From Streptococcus mitis (GTDB lineage Bacteria; Bacillota; Bacilli; Lactobacillales; Streptococcaceae), in NCBI RefSeq assembly GCF_005144795.1, contig NZ_SWFJ01000001.1, positions 1 through 64,000 on the forward strand: a stretch of DNA of 64,000 nucleotides, read 5' to 3'. Made by a program: the position numbers and the translations under genes. A model generated the notes under the pieces. It was not told the origin of the DNA, ran no database searches, and saw only the letters and a program-made list of their open reading frames with translations. Positions 1 to 15,733 of the stretch are shown piece by piece; within the stretch, counting starts at the first letter, position 1; each line of letters begins with the position of its first letter.

Positions 1-2
1 GT

Positions 3-92
3 TTTCGGAACTTCGAAAACTTCAAAAAACGGATTTTTATTGCTCTGAATATCAAAAAAGAAAGGACTAAATCTGTCCTTTCTCGAGCTTAG
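3..92 (+). pseudogene. ISL3-family transposase, C-terminal 29 residues (cut by window edge)
   Basis: An open frame enters from the left edge and ends at a TAG. Its translation, ending NIKKERTKSVLSRA, has the basic C-terminus I recognise from streptococcal ISL3-family (IS1167/IS1193-type) transposases. It is followed within 10 bases by a terminal-inverted-repeat-like sequence. The rest of the element is outside the window, so intactness cannot be judged. It is convergent with the neighbouring surface hexosaminidase gene. Family assignment is from memory. Confidence 0.7.
54..85 (-). terminator. Hairpin with T-run inside the IS end
   Basis: AGAAAGGAC pairs with GTCCTTTCT across a 7-base loop. 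On the minus strand the hairpin is followed by TTTTTT. It overlaps the transposase 3' end and would stop transcription entering the IS from outside. Confidence 0.6.
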
Positions 93-98
93 CTTTTC

Positions 99-126
99 TT
101 CAACCCACTACAGTTGACAAAGAGCC
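99..126. mobile_element. Terminal inverted repeat of an ISL3-family IS
   Basis: Read on the minus strand the end begins GGCTCTTTGTCAACTGTAGT and continues with GGGTTGAA, the GGCTCTTTGTCAA-type end typical of IS1193/IS1167-like elements. The IS boundary should be at about base 126. ISL3 elements usually make an 8-bp target duplication, but the other end is not in the window to compare. Confidence 0.65.
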
Positions 127-138
127 TAATTAGATAAG

Positions 139-178
139 AAAAACCTGAGAAGGCCAATTTTACTTCTCAGGTTTTTTG
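139..178. terminator. Bidirectional terminator after the GH20/GH84 surface hexosaminidase gene
   Basis: AACCTGAGAAG and CTTCTCAGGTT form an 11-bp stem, with a T-run on the right (plus strand) and AAAAA on the left (T-run on minus). It lies 60 bases beyond the stop of the surface hexosaminidase gene and can serve both directions. Confidence 0.8.
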
Positions 179-237
179 TTCTATACACTCCACTGATTTA
201 GAATACTATTAAGAAAGAGTTTAATTGTCATACACAA

Positions 238-3200
238 CTAATCTTTTTTACTTTTTGCTACAAAGATAGCAGATAAGGCTAGTCCAACACTTGCTAAGAA
301 AATAGCTGTTTCTGACTGTTTTTCACCAGTTTCTGGCAATCTCTTGTCTTCCTTGGCAACTTGAACTGGTGCTTCTGGAGTCTGAGCTCTTTCTAACGAA
401 CTTAGTTTAAACTCTGGTTTTTCTACTGTCGGTGCTGGTTGGTCTCCTACGGTTGATAATGGACCTGTGTACTCTGGAAGCTCATGTTTCAAGGCCATAA
501 CGGAGTTGACTCCACCTTGGAACTCTGGTTTCTCTACTGTTGGAGCGGCTTGGTCGCCTACGGTTGACAATGGGCCTGTGTACTCTGGTAGTTCATGTTT
601 CAAGGCCATAACGGAGTTGACTCCACCCTTGAACTCTGGTTTCTCTACCGTCGGAGTTGGTTGGTCTCCTACGGTTGATACCTGACCTGTGTACTCTGGT
701 AATTCATGTTTCAAGGCCATAACGGAGTTGACTCCACCTTGGAACTCTGGTTTTTCTACTGTCGGTGCAACTTGATCGCCTACGGTTGCTACTGGACCTG
801 TGTAGACTGGTAGCTCATTGACCAAAGCTTCAACTGCATTCACACCGCTCTGGAACTCTGGTTGCTCTACTGTTGGAGCGGCTTGATCGCCTACGGTTGA
901 TACTGGGCCTGTGTAGGCTGGAAGTTCATCTACCAAGGCTTCAACTGCATTCACACCACCTGTAAATTCAGGTACCTCAAGCACTGGTGCTGGTTCTTCA
1001 CCCTTGCTTGATTGAACAGGTTCTTCTGTCAATTCTTGATAGAAGCTCGCCAATTCATAAAACTCAGCCTTGCCACCTTCCCAGACCAGTTTAACATCTA
1101 GAAGAGAACCACCATTTCGGATAGCAAAGGTTTGGAGACTAGATGTAATGGCACCAAGATCTGCCCAACTTTCTTGTCCATCCTTAAGTGTTCTCGCTTG
1201 AACTCGTGCTTTCGCTCCTTCAGGAAGGCTTGAAACGAGACGAAGATGGTTAGCATTGGTTGGTTCAGACAAGTGGTAAACCAATTCACCCTTATCATTT
1301 TCCGCCTTGTAGCTAGTCAAAACTTTTCCGTCTACGAGATTAGTATAGAAGTTGCCTCGGCTTTCGCCACCGTTTCCTTCTACAGTTGGATCATTAATTG
1401 GTTTGACAAATTCGCCATCATTAATCACCAATTCTGTAAATCCTACAAAACGAGCATCATAGTCAGCTGTATAGAGGACACGAAGATAGTTTGCTTTGAC
1501 TGGTGTCGTCAATTCACCCTCGATATAGCGATTTCCTGGCATCTTAGAATCATGTGTCCAACCATCTGTCAATGAATCATCGTGTGTACTATTGGCTACA
1601 CCATCTCCCACTGTCACAACATCCGTCCAAGTTTTACCGTCTTGGCTGACTTGGATTTTACCATCACGAAGATAGTTTTGAGTTCCGTCTTGGATGTAAG
1701 CTCTGATCTTCTTGATAGTGCGTTCGCTACCAAGTTTCAAGGTTACATGGCCATCTTTATGGGCATAGTCTGAAAACTCAACGAAGTTGTTGTAGACACC
1801 ATCAAACAATTGATCTAGGTTATTAATCTTACGAACATCATTTCTTCCGTATGTTGGATGAATGCCCATAGTTGTAGATTCTAGTTTGGTTGGTTGGACT
1901 TCTTTGGTAGTTACTAGGAGTGAGGTAGATGGAACAGCCTGCTCTTGGTCTGTTTTATTCACAAGACGAACGTAACGTACCAAGTGGGTTGCGACAGATC
2001 TGTCTGTCAACTGGCTAGCTGGTGTCCATTCTTGCGCATTTACAGAGTACTCTAGGCTAAGTGCTTGGTTAGCCTGGCCTTGGAGCTGGATGCTATTGAC
2101 TTGATGGATACGATCAAGCTTCATACCTAGATAGCTATTCGCAGGAAGTTTAGTTCCAGCTGGAATTTGAAGTTCATAACGTCCCAAGCTATCCACTACT
2201 GGCGTTTCTTTCAAGCCATCCACATTGGTGTCTGTTAAGTCGCTATTTCCAGAACGTGTCTCAACAGAGAAGTCTTGGATACGCCACCAAATGTCACTTG
2301 CCTTGGTATTTCGCACTCGGATGTAACGAGCATTGATAGCTCTAGTCACTTCCTTAGTTTGTTCTCCTGCCAAACGATCTAATTCTTGCCATGCAATTCC
2401 ATCTGTAGAGTACTCAAGTACACCTGTGGCAAGTTTATCATCAGTTCCTTGGCGAAGACGAACTTTAGTCACTGACTTGATTTCACCGAGGTCAAGCTGT
2501 GCCCAGGCATCTACTGGAGTCGTATTGCTACCGTCAGCATTTGCCATCATGGCTTCTGTATTGTCCTTGCCATCAGTGATTTGACGGGCTGAGGTATTTA
2601 GTTTGTAAACTAAGTTTGAGCTAAGACTAACTGTCGTCGCTTGTTGACCACGTGCTTTTTCAACTGGACGGTTGACTGCAATTTCCTGAACCGCAAACCA
2701 GGTATTTTCACGTTCTTCTGTCGCAACCATACGAACTGCCTTAGCCTTAATATAGAGATTCTCAAATTTAAGAATAGATTCATTTCCGACATAGCTTGGC
2801 TCTTTCAAGGTTACCCAGTTATCATTTTCATCCAAATACTGCACTTCAGCCTTGCTAAAGGTATCATGTGGATTTGCCTGAGTTCCCATAGCAAAGGTCA
2901 AGGTTTGGATATCTACCGGTTTGTTGAATTTCATACCGATATAATCACCTGTCTTGATACTACTTGGTGATTTAATCAAGGCATGAGTTGCCAAGTCACC
3001 ATCCGTTACTTCTGCCAAACCACCTTCTACACCTGTTCGATTGGTAATAAAGGTGCTGATGATTTTGTCAGGGTGCAAGACTTTTTGAACTTCAGACGCT
3101 AGAACTTCTTTCAAAGATAGGATAAATGGACGGATATGTTGAACACCCAATTCAGCCTTTTCAAGATGGTCTACATAATGGAAGGTATGAGTTTGAGACT

Positions 3201-6200
3201 GTTCATACAATTTCAAACCTTTATAGTAGCTGTCCCAAAGTTTGGCTGCATCATTTGTAGTCATAGCCTCTGTTCCTGTTAGGAAGGCATCAAGGGCATT
3301 CATTTGGTCGATTGCATTATCCAACCAATAGTGGATTTGTGCAACCATTTTTTGATCACCTGATGCTTTATAAAGTTCAGCTGCTTCTTTAATCTTGGCA
3401 AATTCTGCACGCAAGGCTACACGCTCTGCAGTTACATCCTGACCCGCTTTGAGCTTAGTCATGAAGTCTGTCAATTTTGGAGCTAATTCAACTGATTCTT
3501 CTAGTTTAACGACACGACCGTCCATGTTTTGGTTGATCATGTGCTTACCGAGTTCGCGGAAGGCTGCTGATACCTTGCTATCTTCAAAATGACCATTTTC
3601 AACAAAGTTGAAGGCAATGTCATTGAGTTTCTTAGCTTCTTCTTCTGATTTCCACTGTTTCCATGTATATTGAGCTCCAGCAAAGAGGGCAATCTTAGAT
3701 GGTTCAGATTGTTGCATTGGATTCAACATGATACCAGACAGCAAGCTTGGATCTACATTTGGATGAAGGAATTTTTCACCACCACCTAGAATCAAGTGTT
3801 GTTTAGAGTTATCTGTAACTGGCCAGTTCACCCAAAGTGATACTGGACGATAAGTTTTACCACCTGCAGTTAGATTGTTCTTGAGAGTTGATAAGAAACC
3901 TTCAGAAACTTCACCCCAAATCTTACCACCCGTCAAAGTCATAGAGGTTGAACTTGGAAGATTTTCATTTAGAGATTTCAACTCTGCTTCACGCCCATTA
4001 CCCCAATACTGACCAGGTACAAAGATCATTTCTTTGCGAAGACCGCTATAAGTTCCTTGCATTTCTGTCAACCAGTTGGTCATATCCTGCATCAAGCGGT
4101 TGTAGCTATTGTAGCCTCCAACTGGGCTTGGTGCATCATCGGCTAGAATACCAAATTCACGGACACCCACTTTCATCAACTGGGTAAATTTAGCCTTGAT
4201 GGTTGCCAAGTCTTCTTGGTAATGCGCTTCATTACCAAAGCGGATACGGTTGTTCATGAATGGATGGATGGTCCAGACATAGCGAGTTTTACTTTGATTT
4301 CCGACGCGAGCAAGTTCACGAATTTCAGCTAGTTTTTCTTCTGGGTAAAGTTCACGCCATTTCTTGTTGTGGTATGGATCATCTTTTGGTGCGAAGAAGT
4401 ATTGGGTCAATTTCAAATCGCCACCAAAACGCATGAGTTCAGCACGATCTGCATTAGACCATGGATTTCCATAGTAACCTTCGATGAAACCACGGTTCTT
4501 GATTTCAGCGTAATCTTCCACTGTCACATTGCGAAGAACTGGAACTTGACTTTCCTTGAGCATGTGTTTCAAGGTTGTCAAACCATAGAAGACCGCATCT
4601 GTGTCTTTTCCGACGATGGAAATTGAGTTGTCCTTGATGGTCAGAGCATAAGCATCAATTTTGTCAAAGAGACCCGCTGAAACATTAGACAAGTTTTGTT
4701 CTGCTTGTGTTCCTCGTCCATGTACTCCAAGATAGATATTCGTTGCGCCAGCAACTGCTGATTTACTAGTAGTGTAGGATACTTGATTGTCCTGCAAGAC
4801 ACTCTTCAAGCGATTACGAGTATAGACATCGAGTTGATCTCCCATTACCAGATTGACCTGCTTACGAAGAGCTGTTACTCCTTCTCCATAAGTCACTTTT
4901 TGTGGAGTTGGAAAGACCTTGTACTCTTTCTTGAGATAATCTGCGCTCTTGCTGGCAGCCGCAATGCTATCTTCGCTAGCTGGTTTGCTTGCAGTAAATT
5001 GATCCGGTAGTTCAACTGTTCCATCACCTGTTTGCTCTACCTTTGGAGTTTCAGGTGTAGATGGTTGTGCTGGTGTTTCTTGTCCCTCTTTGATAGGTTT
5101 CAATAGATGAACTTCAGCTGCACTTGCAAAGCCCCCAACACCTGCTAGAACTTTCAACTCAACCTTGTTAGTCTGAACAGGAGCAAAGTTGACTGTTTTT
5201 TCTTGGGTATTGTTGTCCCAGTTTCCTTCTGAAACCTTGACCATTTGGCCATCTTTTTGTGCATAGATCTCGTAGCGAGTCACGACTCCATTTCCACCAC
5301 CTGGACGTGGGAGATAAGTCAAACCATTGACTTTTTCTGCTTCTTTCAAAGTCATAGAAAGAGTGTACGGAGCAGTATCACCAGTCCATTTAGTATGCCA
5401 GAAGGTGTTTGGATCATTGTCAAAGGCTTTTTCAACAGTGCCTTCAGTCGCTGTTCCTGGTGTTTCTTGACTAGTTGCAGAAACTGTGAAATGATCTGTT
5501 GGAATCAAACGAGGATTTACAAATGGTTTATCTGACAACTCTGCACTATGTAAGATTCCTTTGAAACCACCGATACTTTCAAGCGGTAGAACCAAGCTAT
5601 TGTGGGCAAAGCGAGGGTGAGCTGGATTTGCGATACGTTCAATCTTCTCACCATCCACATAGAATTCCGTTGATTGTGGTTTAGTCACAATAGAGATTTG
5701 ATAACGTTTGTTCTTTTCAAGTTTTTTCTTGAACTGGATATGGAACTGTTCAAATTGATAAGCAAGATAGCCGTCTTTATCAGCTAGATAGATACGGTTA
5801 TCTCCACTTGTTGAGAAGGTTTGTTCACCGTCTCCAGTGACAGTTACATCAAACTTCAAGACATGACTTGGACCGACGTCACCTGCCAGGCCTTCGATAC
5901 TGCTATCTTTCTCAAAAGCCAATCCCTGATCGCTTGTCTTCACCTTCTTACTTGCATAATTCTTCACAGTTTCAGGATTGATAGTAAACAAATCACTTTG
6001 ATTAATCGCTCTGTCAGGATTTGACTGTGGCGCATAAGGGCTCGCTGGTAGGATACGTTCTGCAAATGTCGCTGCCGCACGGTCAGATCCCCAAGTGCGT
6101 TCTGCAGTTGTTTGCATGCTCTTGAAGAAGCGTTTAAAGATATCATAAGATGTCAAACCTGTCTCATGAAGGTCGATATTGTCATTCCAAACTGCGTGGC

Positions 6201-8679
6201 CACCACCAATTATATTTGGATTTGATGCTTCTAGAAGTGGACCATGACCTGTTCGGAAATCGTTTGGTGTCCAACCATTATATTGAGTTTCATAGTTAGC
6301 ATAATCACCATAAGCAGCTTGACGATTATCTCCATTCGGAACGCTATATGTTGGGATATCTGTGATATTAATAATCTTAGCTCCCTGAGCAATAGCTTCT
6401 TTTGGTTGCTGCCAGCCAATACTCCAGATATCAACTTCTACATCTTTCCAATCAACAGCTGTTTTACCTCGTTTCGCACTGAGCGATCCCCAAATACGAG
6501 GTGTATAGCCTTTCCCTTTAATGTATTTAATAAGGTCATTGACATAACGACGATAGCTTTCTCTACTTCCGTAGTATTCATCCGTTCCGATATGAACAGT
6601 AGATACCCCATGAAGTGGTGCATCTGGACCATCAAGAAGTTTGTCATAAACTGATTTGACAAAAGTCAGCGTTTCATCGTATTTATTATCTAGATCGAGC
6701 ATAGCTACGCGCTCTACGTTATGTTTACCTCTGTAATCGCTCAGGCTACCTTGATACATGAGGTCAGGGCGAACTTTGACAAATGACAGAGCATGACCTG
6801 GTGTGTCAATTTCTGGAACTAGATTGATATGCAAGGCCTTAGCAAGTTTAATCAGATTTTGCATCTCTTCTTTAGTATAGTGCTCATCTGATGTTAATTT
6901 TTGACCATTCTTACCGACAATATCTGTCTCTACACGGAAACCTGTCTTAGCATGTTCTAGAACATACTTAAGCTCTTCTTCTTGTGTTAGGTTCTTACCT
7001 GCCAAGTGTTCCTTTAGAAAGATATAGTTATCGTTGAGGTGCAACTGCAAGTCGTTCATCTTGTAGTAAGCCATGTTGAGCATGATGTCTACAAGGGTAT
7101 CATAAGGAATAAATTTACGACCTGTATCTAGCATAAAGCCACGGTGACTAAAGCTTGGGAAATCACGAATTTCTCCATTTTGGAGATTGCTTTCCCCCAT
7201 TTGAAGAAGAGTACGAGTAGCATAGAAGGCCCCTGTGTTCGTTGCAGCTTCGATAGTAATGACACCATCTTGGATAGTGAGGCCATAGCCTTCCTTACCA
7301 TAACCCTTATTTTCAACTTTTTTAAATTCAATTCGTTTTTGAGCCTGCTTGTCACCTGTCGCAAGTTCCAATCCACGGCTTGCAAGGTCTGACTGGTAGA
7401 AGGTTGCAGCCTGATCAAAGCCTGAATCTCCTGTCGCAAGAACTGTATCTGAAGTGATAGAAGATTGACCTTCTTTTCCATACCATTGTTGAACAGCTGG
7501 TGCTACTTTTGGTTTGACACCTACACCTTCGTCCTGATGTAGCCCCTTGATGACTACTTCAAATTCTTTAGTAAAGGTATGTGAATCTTTAATTTGCTCT
7601 ACCATAACCTTAACGCGTTGATCAGTCAAAGGTTTATAAATATGATTTTGAAGGTCAATCACACCTTGTTTGTTGCTACCGATAAGACTGACTTTTCCTG
7701 GTAGAGTTGGCAAGACAAGAGACTGTCCATCTTTAGCTACAGTCAATTCTGTAACCTGACGGATATCCGTTACCTTACTTGTATCAGGAATATTCGAATA
7801 AGCTCGAATTTCTTGAATACCAACGTTTCTCCAGCCCATTGTGCCCGCTTGATAGTCATTGATTTCTAACTTGAGATATTTAGCTTGAATACTATTAGCT
7901 AAGTCAACTTTCTCATCTAAAACAGGTTCTCCAGTCTTGGTATGAGCTAGCTTCCATTGTTTTTCTCCACTAGCATTTACATCATCTTGACCTGCATAGT
8001 AGAGGCTCCAAGATTTGATATTTGGATCATTTTGACCATTGCGAACGCGACGATCCCAATCAATTTCCACATGTCTAATTAATGTTGTTTTTGGCAGCGT
8101 TAATTCAAAGGTTGGCTTTTCAATATTTTGATTAGTTGCCCAGCGAGTATCCGGATTACCGTCCACTGCCTTGTCAGCTGTATACGGAGTACCAGTTTCA
8201 TAGTTATTAGCTTGGGCTGTAGCACCTTCTAAATGGTTACGGTCTTCCCTATCCTCAATCTGCTTTTCAACTGGTTTGAGTGTAGGTGTAGCTGGTTCTA
8301 CAGGTTTAGAATCTGCTTTTGGTGTTTCAGATGGCTTCAGAGTCTCAGCTGGTTTGGGAGCTGTTGAACTTGTTGCTGAGCTTGTTTCTTCAGTTGCTGT
8401 AGGACTTGTTCCTACAGTATTTCCATGATTTTCTTCATGTCCTGCATCTGCCGTTGCTTCTGATTCAGCTTTCTTTAAAACAGCTGCTAAATCGTCTGGC
8501 AACTTATCTAGGGGCTGAGCTTGTGTGATTGTTCCTTCTTTCTCAGGAGTTCCACCTGTCTCTGCAGCTTGCACTACATTTGCACCAAAGATACTGGCAC
8601 CGATCATTACAGAGGCTGCACCAATTGCAAATTTTCGAATACTATAGTGACAGCGTCTTTCAAAAAAATGTCTATCCAT
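238..8679 (-). CDS. Giant LPXTG surface protein with GH20 and GH84 beta-N-acetylhexosaminidase modules
   Basis: Wall-anchored exoglycosidase predicted to remove terminal beta-GlcNAc (possibly GalNAc) from host glycans. I chose the ATG at 8679, giving 2813 residues: AGGAGA lies five bases upstream, whereas the in-frame GTG 24 bases earlier would put that Shine-Dalgarno inside the gene. Order: YSIRK signal peptide; Pro/Thr/Glu-rich linker; discoidin (F5/8C) domain about 155-300; GH20 domain about 510-870 with the Asp-Glu pair D700/E701 in HIGTDEYYG; LamG-like region; discoidin about 1060-1200; GH84 domain about 1390-1690 with the tandem catalytic aspartates D1514/D1515 in GILADDAPSP; three or more discoidin-like domains to about 2400; five 37-residue repeats; LPETG at about 2780, a hydrophobic segment and a basic tail for sortase A. 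Pneumococcal StrH pairs two GH20 domains, so GH20+GH84 in one chain is a different design. Activities are inferred from motifs. Confidence 0.92.
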   Translation of the reverse strand: MDRHFFERRCHYSIRKFAIGAASVMIGASIFGANVVQAAETGGTPEKEGTITQAQPLDKLPDDLAAVLKKAESEATADAGHEENHGNTVGTSPTATEETSSATSSTAPKPAETLKPSETPKADSKPVEPATPTLKPVEKQIEDREDRNHLEGATAQANNYETGTPYTADKAVDGNPDTRWATNQNIEKPTFELTLPKTTLIRHVEIDWDRRVRNGQNDPNIKSWSLYYAGQDDVNASGEKQWKLAHTKTGEPVLDEKVDLANSIQAKYLKLEINDYQAGTMGWRNVGIQEIRAYSNIPDTSKVTDIRQVTELTVAKDGQSLVLPTLPGKVSLIGSNKQGVIDLQNHIYKPLTDQRVKVMVEQIKDSHTFTKEFEVVIKGLHQDEGVGVKPKVAPAVQQWYGKEGQSSITSDTVLATGDSGFDQAATFYQSDLASRGLELATGDKQAQKRIEFKKVENKGYGKEGYGLTIQDGVITIEAATNTGAFYATRTLLQMGESNLQNGEIRDFPSFSHRGFMLDTGRKFIPYDTLVDIMLNMAYYKMNDLQLHLNDNYIFLKEHLAGKNLTQEEELKYVLEHAKTGFRVETDIVGKNGQKLTSDEHYTKEEMQNLIKLAKALHINLVPEIDTPGHALSFVKVRPDLMYQGSLSDYRGKHNVERVAMLDLDNKYDETLTFVKSVYDKLLDGPDAPLHGVSTVHIGTDEYYGSRESYRRYVNDLIKYIKGKGYTPRIWGSLSAKRGKTAVDWKDVEVDIWSIGWQQPKEAIAQGAKIINITDIPTYSVPNGDNRQAAYGDYANYETQYNGWTPNDFRTGHGPLLEASNPNIIGGGHAVWNDNIDLHETGLTSYDIFKRFFKSMQTTAERTWGSDRAAATFAERILPASPYAPQSNPDRAINQSDLFTINPETVKNYASKKVKTSDQGLAFEKDSSIEGLAGDVGPSHVLKFDVTVTGDGEQTFSTSGDNRIYLADKDGYLAYQFEQFHIQFKKKLEKNKRYQISIVTKPQSTEFYVDGEKIERIANPAHPRFAHNSLVLPLESIGGFKGILHSAELSDKPFVNPRLIPTDHFTVSATSQETPGTATEGTVEKAFDNDPNTFWHTKWTGDTAPYTLSMTLKEAEKVNGLTYLPRPGGGNGVVTRYEIYAQKDGQMVKVSEGNWDNNTQEKTVNFAPVQTNKVELKVLAGVGGFASAAEVHLLKPIKEGQETPAQPSTPETPKVEQTGDGTVELPDQFTASKPASEDSIAAASKSADYLKKEYKVFPTPQKVTYGEGVTALRKQVNLVMGDQLDVYTRNRLKSVLQDNQVSYTTSKSAVAGATNIYLGVHGRGTQAEQNLSNVSAGLFDKIDAYALTIKDNSISIVGKDTDAVFYGLTTLKHMLKESQVPVLRNVTVEDYAEIKNRGFIEGYYGNPWSNADRAELMRFGGDLKLTQYFFAPKDDPYHNKKWRELYPEEKLAEIRELARVGNQSKTRYVWTIHPFMNNRIRFGNEAHYQEDLATIKAKFTQLMKVGVREFGILADDAPSPVGGYNSYNRLMQDMTNWLTEMQGTYSGLRKEMIFVPGQYWGNGREAELKSLNENLPSSTSMTLTGGKIWGEVSEGFLSTLKNNLTAGGKTYRPVSLWVNWPVTDNSKQHLILGGGEKFLHPNVDPSLLSGIMLNPMQQSEPSKIALFAGAQYTWKQWKSEEEAKKLNDIAFNFVENGHFEDSKVSAAFRELGKHMINQNMDGRVVKLEESVELAPKLTDFMTKLKAGQDVTAERVALRAEFAKIKEAAELYKASGDQKMVAQIHYWLDNAIDQMNALDAFLTGTEAMTTNDAAKLWDSYYKGLKLYEQSQTHTFHYVDHLEKAELGVQHIRPFILSLKEVLASEVQKVLHPDKIISTFITNRTGVEGGLAEVTDGDLATHALIKSPSSIKTGDYIGMKFNKPVDIQTLTFAMGTQANPHDTFSKAEVQYLDENDNWVTLKEPSYVGNESILKFENLYIKAKAVRMVATEERENTWFAVQEIAVNRPVEKARGQQATTVSLSSNLVYKLNTSARQITDGKDNTEAMMANADGSNTTPVDAWAQLDLGEIKSVTKVRLRQGTDDKLATGVLEYSTDGIAWQELDRLAGEQTKEVTRAINARYIRVRNTKASDIWWRIQDFSVETRSGNSDLTDTNVDGLKETPVVDSLGRYELQIPAGTKLPANSYLGMKLDRIHQVNSIQLQGQANQALSLEYSVNAQEWTPASQLTDRSVATHLVRYVRLVNKTDQEQAVPSTSLLVTTKEVQPTKLESTTMGIHPTYGRNDVRKINNLDQLFDGVYNNFVEFSDYAHKDGHVTLKLGSERTIKKIRAYIQDGTQNYLRDGKIQVSQDGKTWTDVVTVGDGVANSTHDDSLTDGWTHDSKMPGNRYIEGELTTPVKANYLRVLYTADYDARFVGFTELVINDGEFVKPINDPTVEGNGGESRGNFYTNLVDGKVLTSYKAENDKGELVYHLSEPTNANHLRLVSSLPEGAKARVQARTLKDGQESWADLGAITSSLQTFAIRNGGSLLDVKLVWEGGKAEFYELASFYQELTEEPVQSSKGEEPAPVLEVPEFTGGVNAVEALVDELPAYTGPVSTVGDQAAPTVEQPEFQSGVNAVEALVNELPVYTGPVATVGDQVAPTVEKPEFQGGVNSVMALKHELPEYTGQVSTVGDQPTPTVEKPEFKGGVNSVMALKHELPEYTGPLSTVGDQAAPTVEKPEFQGGVNSVMALKHELPEYTGPLSTVGDQPAPTVEKPEFKLSSLERAQTPEAPVQVAKEDKRLPETGEKQSETAIFLASVGLALSAIFVAKSKKD
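406..960 (-). repeat. Five tandem 111-bp (37-residue) stalk repeats
   Basis: The conserved motif GGVNSVMALKHELPEYTG recurs exactly every 111 bp. Five units fill the interval, the last followed directly by KLSSLE and the sorting region. The three units nearest the C-terminus are nearly identical; the first two (GVNAVEALV type) have diverged. Each unit is a 17-residue module plus a 20-residue module (GPLSTVGDQAAPTVEKPEFQ type). Confidence 0.9.
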
Positions 8680-8710
8680 TTTTCTCCTATTCCTTTCATC
8701 CACTTATTAG

Positions 8711-8726
8711 AGTAAGCGGTCTCATT
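8711..8726 (-). promoter_or_regulatory. Degenerate cre-like site upstream of the GH20/GH84 gene
   Basis: ATGAGACCGCTTACT on the minus strand keeps the CG core and right arm of the CcpA cre consensus with about three mismatches. It sits at nearly the same distance from the start codon as the better site upstream of the GH101 gene, and the two leaders are visibly related (both contain GATGAAAGGAAT). Confidence 0.35.
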
Positions 8727-8734
8727 TCCCATTT

Positions 8735-8766
8735 AAAAATGGAGAGAACCTAGAGGTTCTCTCCAA
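8735..8766 (-). terminator. Terminator of the GH101 surface protein gene
   Basis: GGAGAGAACC, loop TAGA, GGTTCTCTCC: a perfect 10-bp stem followed on the minus strand by ATTTTTAAA. It separates the GH101 gene from the downstream GH20/GH84 gene, so the two probably have separate transcripts or depend on read-through. Confidence 0.85.
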
Positions 8767-8821
8767 CTAAGTTATTTCTGTCTGAATTCTAGTTCCTTTA
8801 AACTCTAAAATCCAGTCTTCT

Positions 8822-15442
<6,621 letters not shown>

Positions 15443-15463
15443 CTAATTCCTTTCATCGACTTT

Positions 15464-15478
15464 CGTAAGCGTTTACAT
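15464..15478 (-). promoter_or_regulatory. cre (CcpA-binding) site upstream of the GH101 gene
   Basis: ATGTAAACGCTTACG matches the cre consensus WTGNAARCGNWWWCA except for the last base. It lies 28-42 bases before the start codon and downstream of the predicted promoter, a position where CcpA would block elongation. This predicts repression by preferred sugars. Confidence 0.65.
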
Positions 15479-15509
15479 TTCTTGTTCGAAAAATACTCCT
15501 TTCCATCTG

Positions 15510-15554
15510 AAAAGTGCAATGTTTAACGTTTATAAAAAAAATAATTGCACTTTT
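15510..15554. repeat. Inverted repeat in the leader of the GH101 gene
   Basis: AAAAGTGCAAT (15510-15520) is a perfect inverted repeat of ATTGCACTTTT (15544-15554), with a 23-base AT-rich spacer. The right arm abuts the predicted -10 hexamer, so it could be an operator or a 5' UTR stem. Confidence 0.6.
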
Positions 15555-15583
15555 AATATAACAAATATTGACAGATAAAGCAA
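15555..15583 (-). promoter_or_regulatory. Predicted promoter of the GH101 gene
   Basis: Minus strand: TTGCTT, 17-base spacer, TATATT with an extended TG at the right place (TGTTATATT). The -35 is weak, the extended -10 good. The leader would be about 110 bases. Confidence 0.45.
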
Positions 15584-15664
15584 TAGAAAAGCTAGGAAAA
15601 TTGCTAATTTTTTCTTTATTCTTGCAAAATAATACTCTGCCATTTAGAAGGAGTTATCATAGAA

Positions 15665-15702
15665 TAAAAAGGATTTAGCATTCCTATCGAATGCCAAATC
15701 CT
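15665..15702 (-). terminator. Terminator of the aliA-like gene
   Basis: AGGATTTAGCATTC / GAATGCCAAATCCT form a 14-bp stem with one G-U pair, followed on the minus strand by TTTTTATT. It is immediately downstream of the lipoprotein gene. Confidence 0.85.
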
Positions 15703-15733
15703 CTATCACTCTGTTTCTATAGATGTTTAAAAT

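Noticed and set aside
406-960. Regular 111-bp repeats as a CRISPR-like array
   Set aside because: The repeats are contiguous, in frame and coding, without unique spacers; no cas genes are present.
8680-8703. GTG start adding eight residues to the GH20/GH84 protein
   Set aside because: The added codons contain the Shine-Dalgarno of the ATG at 8679, and YSIRK proteins typically begin close to this ATG.
1246-8715. Several plus-strand open frames of 60-140 codons opposite the GH20/GH84 gene
   Set aside because: They lie antisense inside a continuous coding frame with recognisable domains, lack ribosome-binding sites and have no family resemblance.
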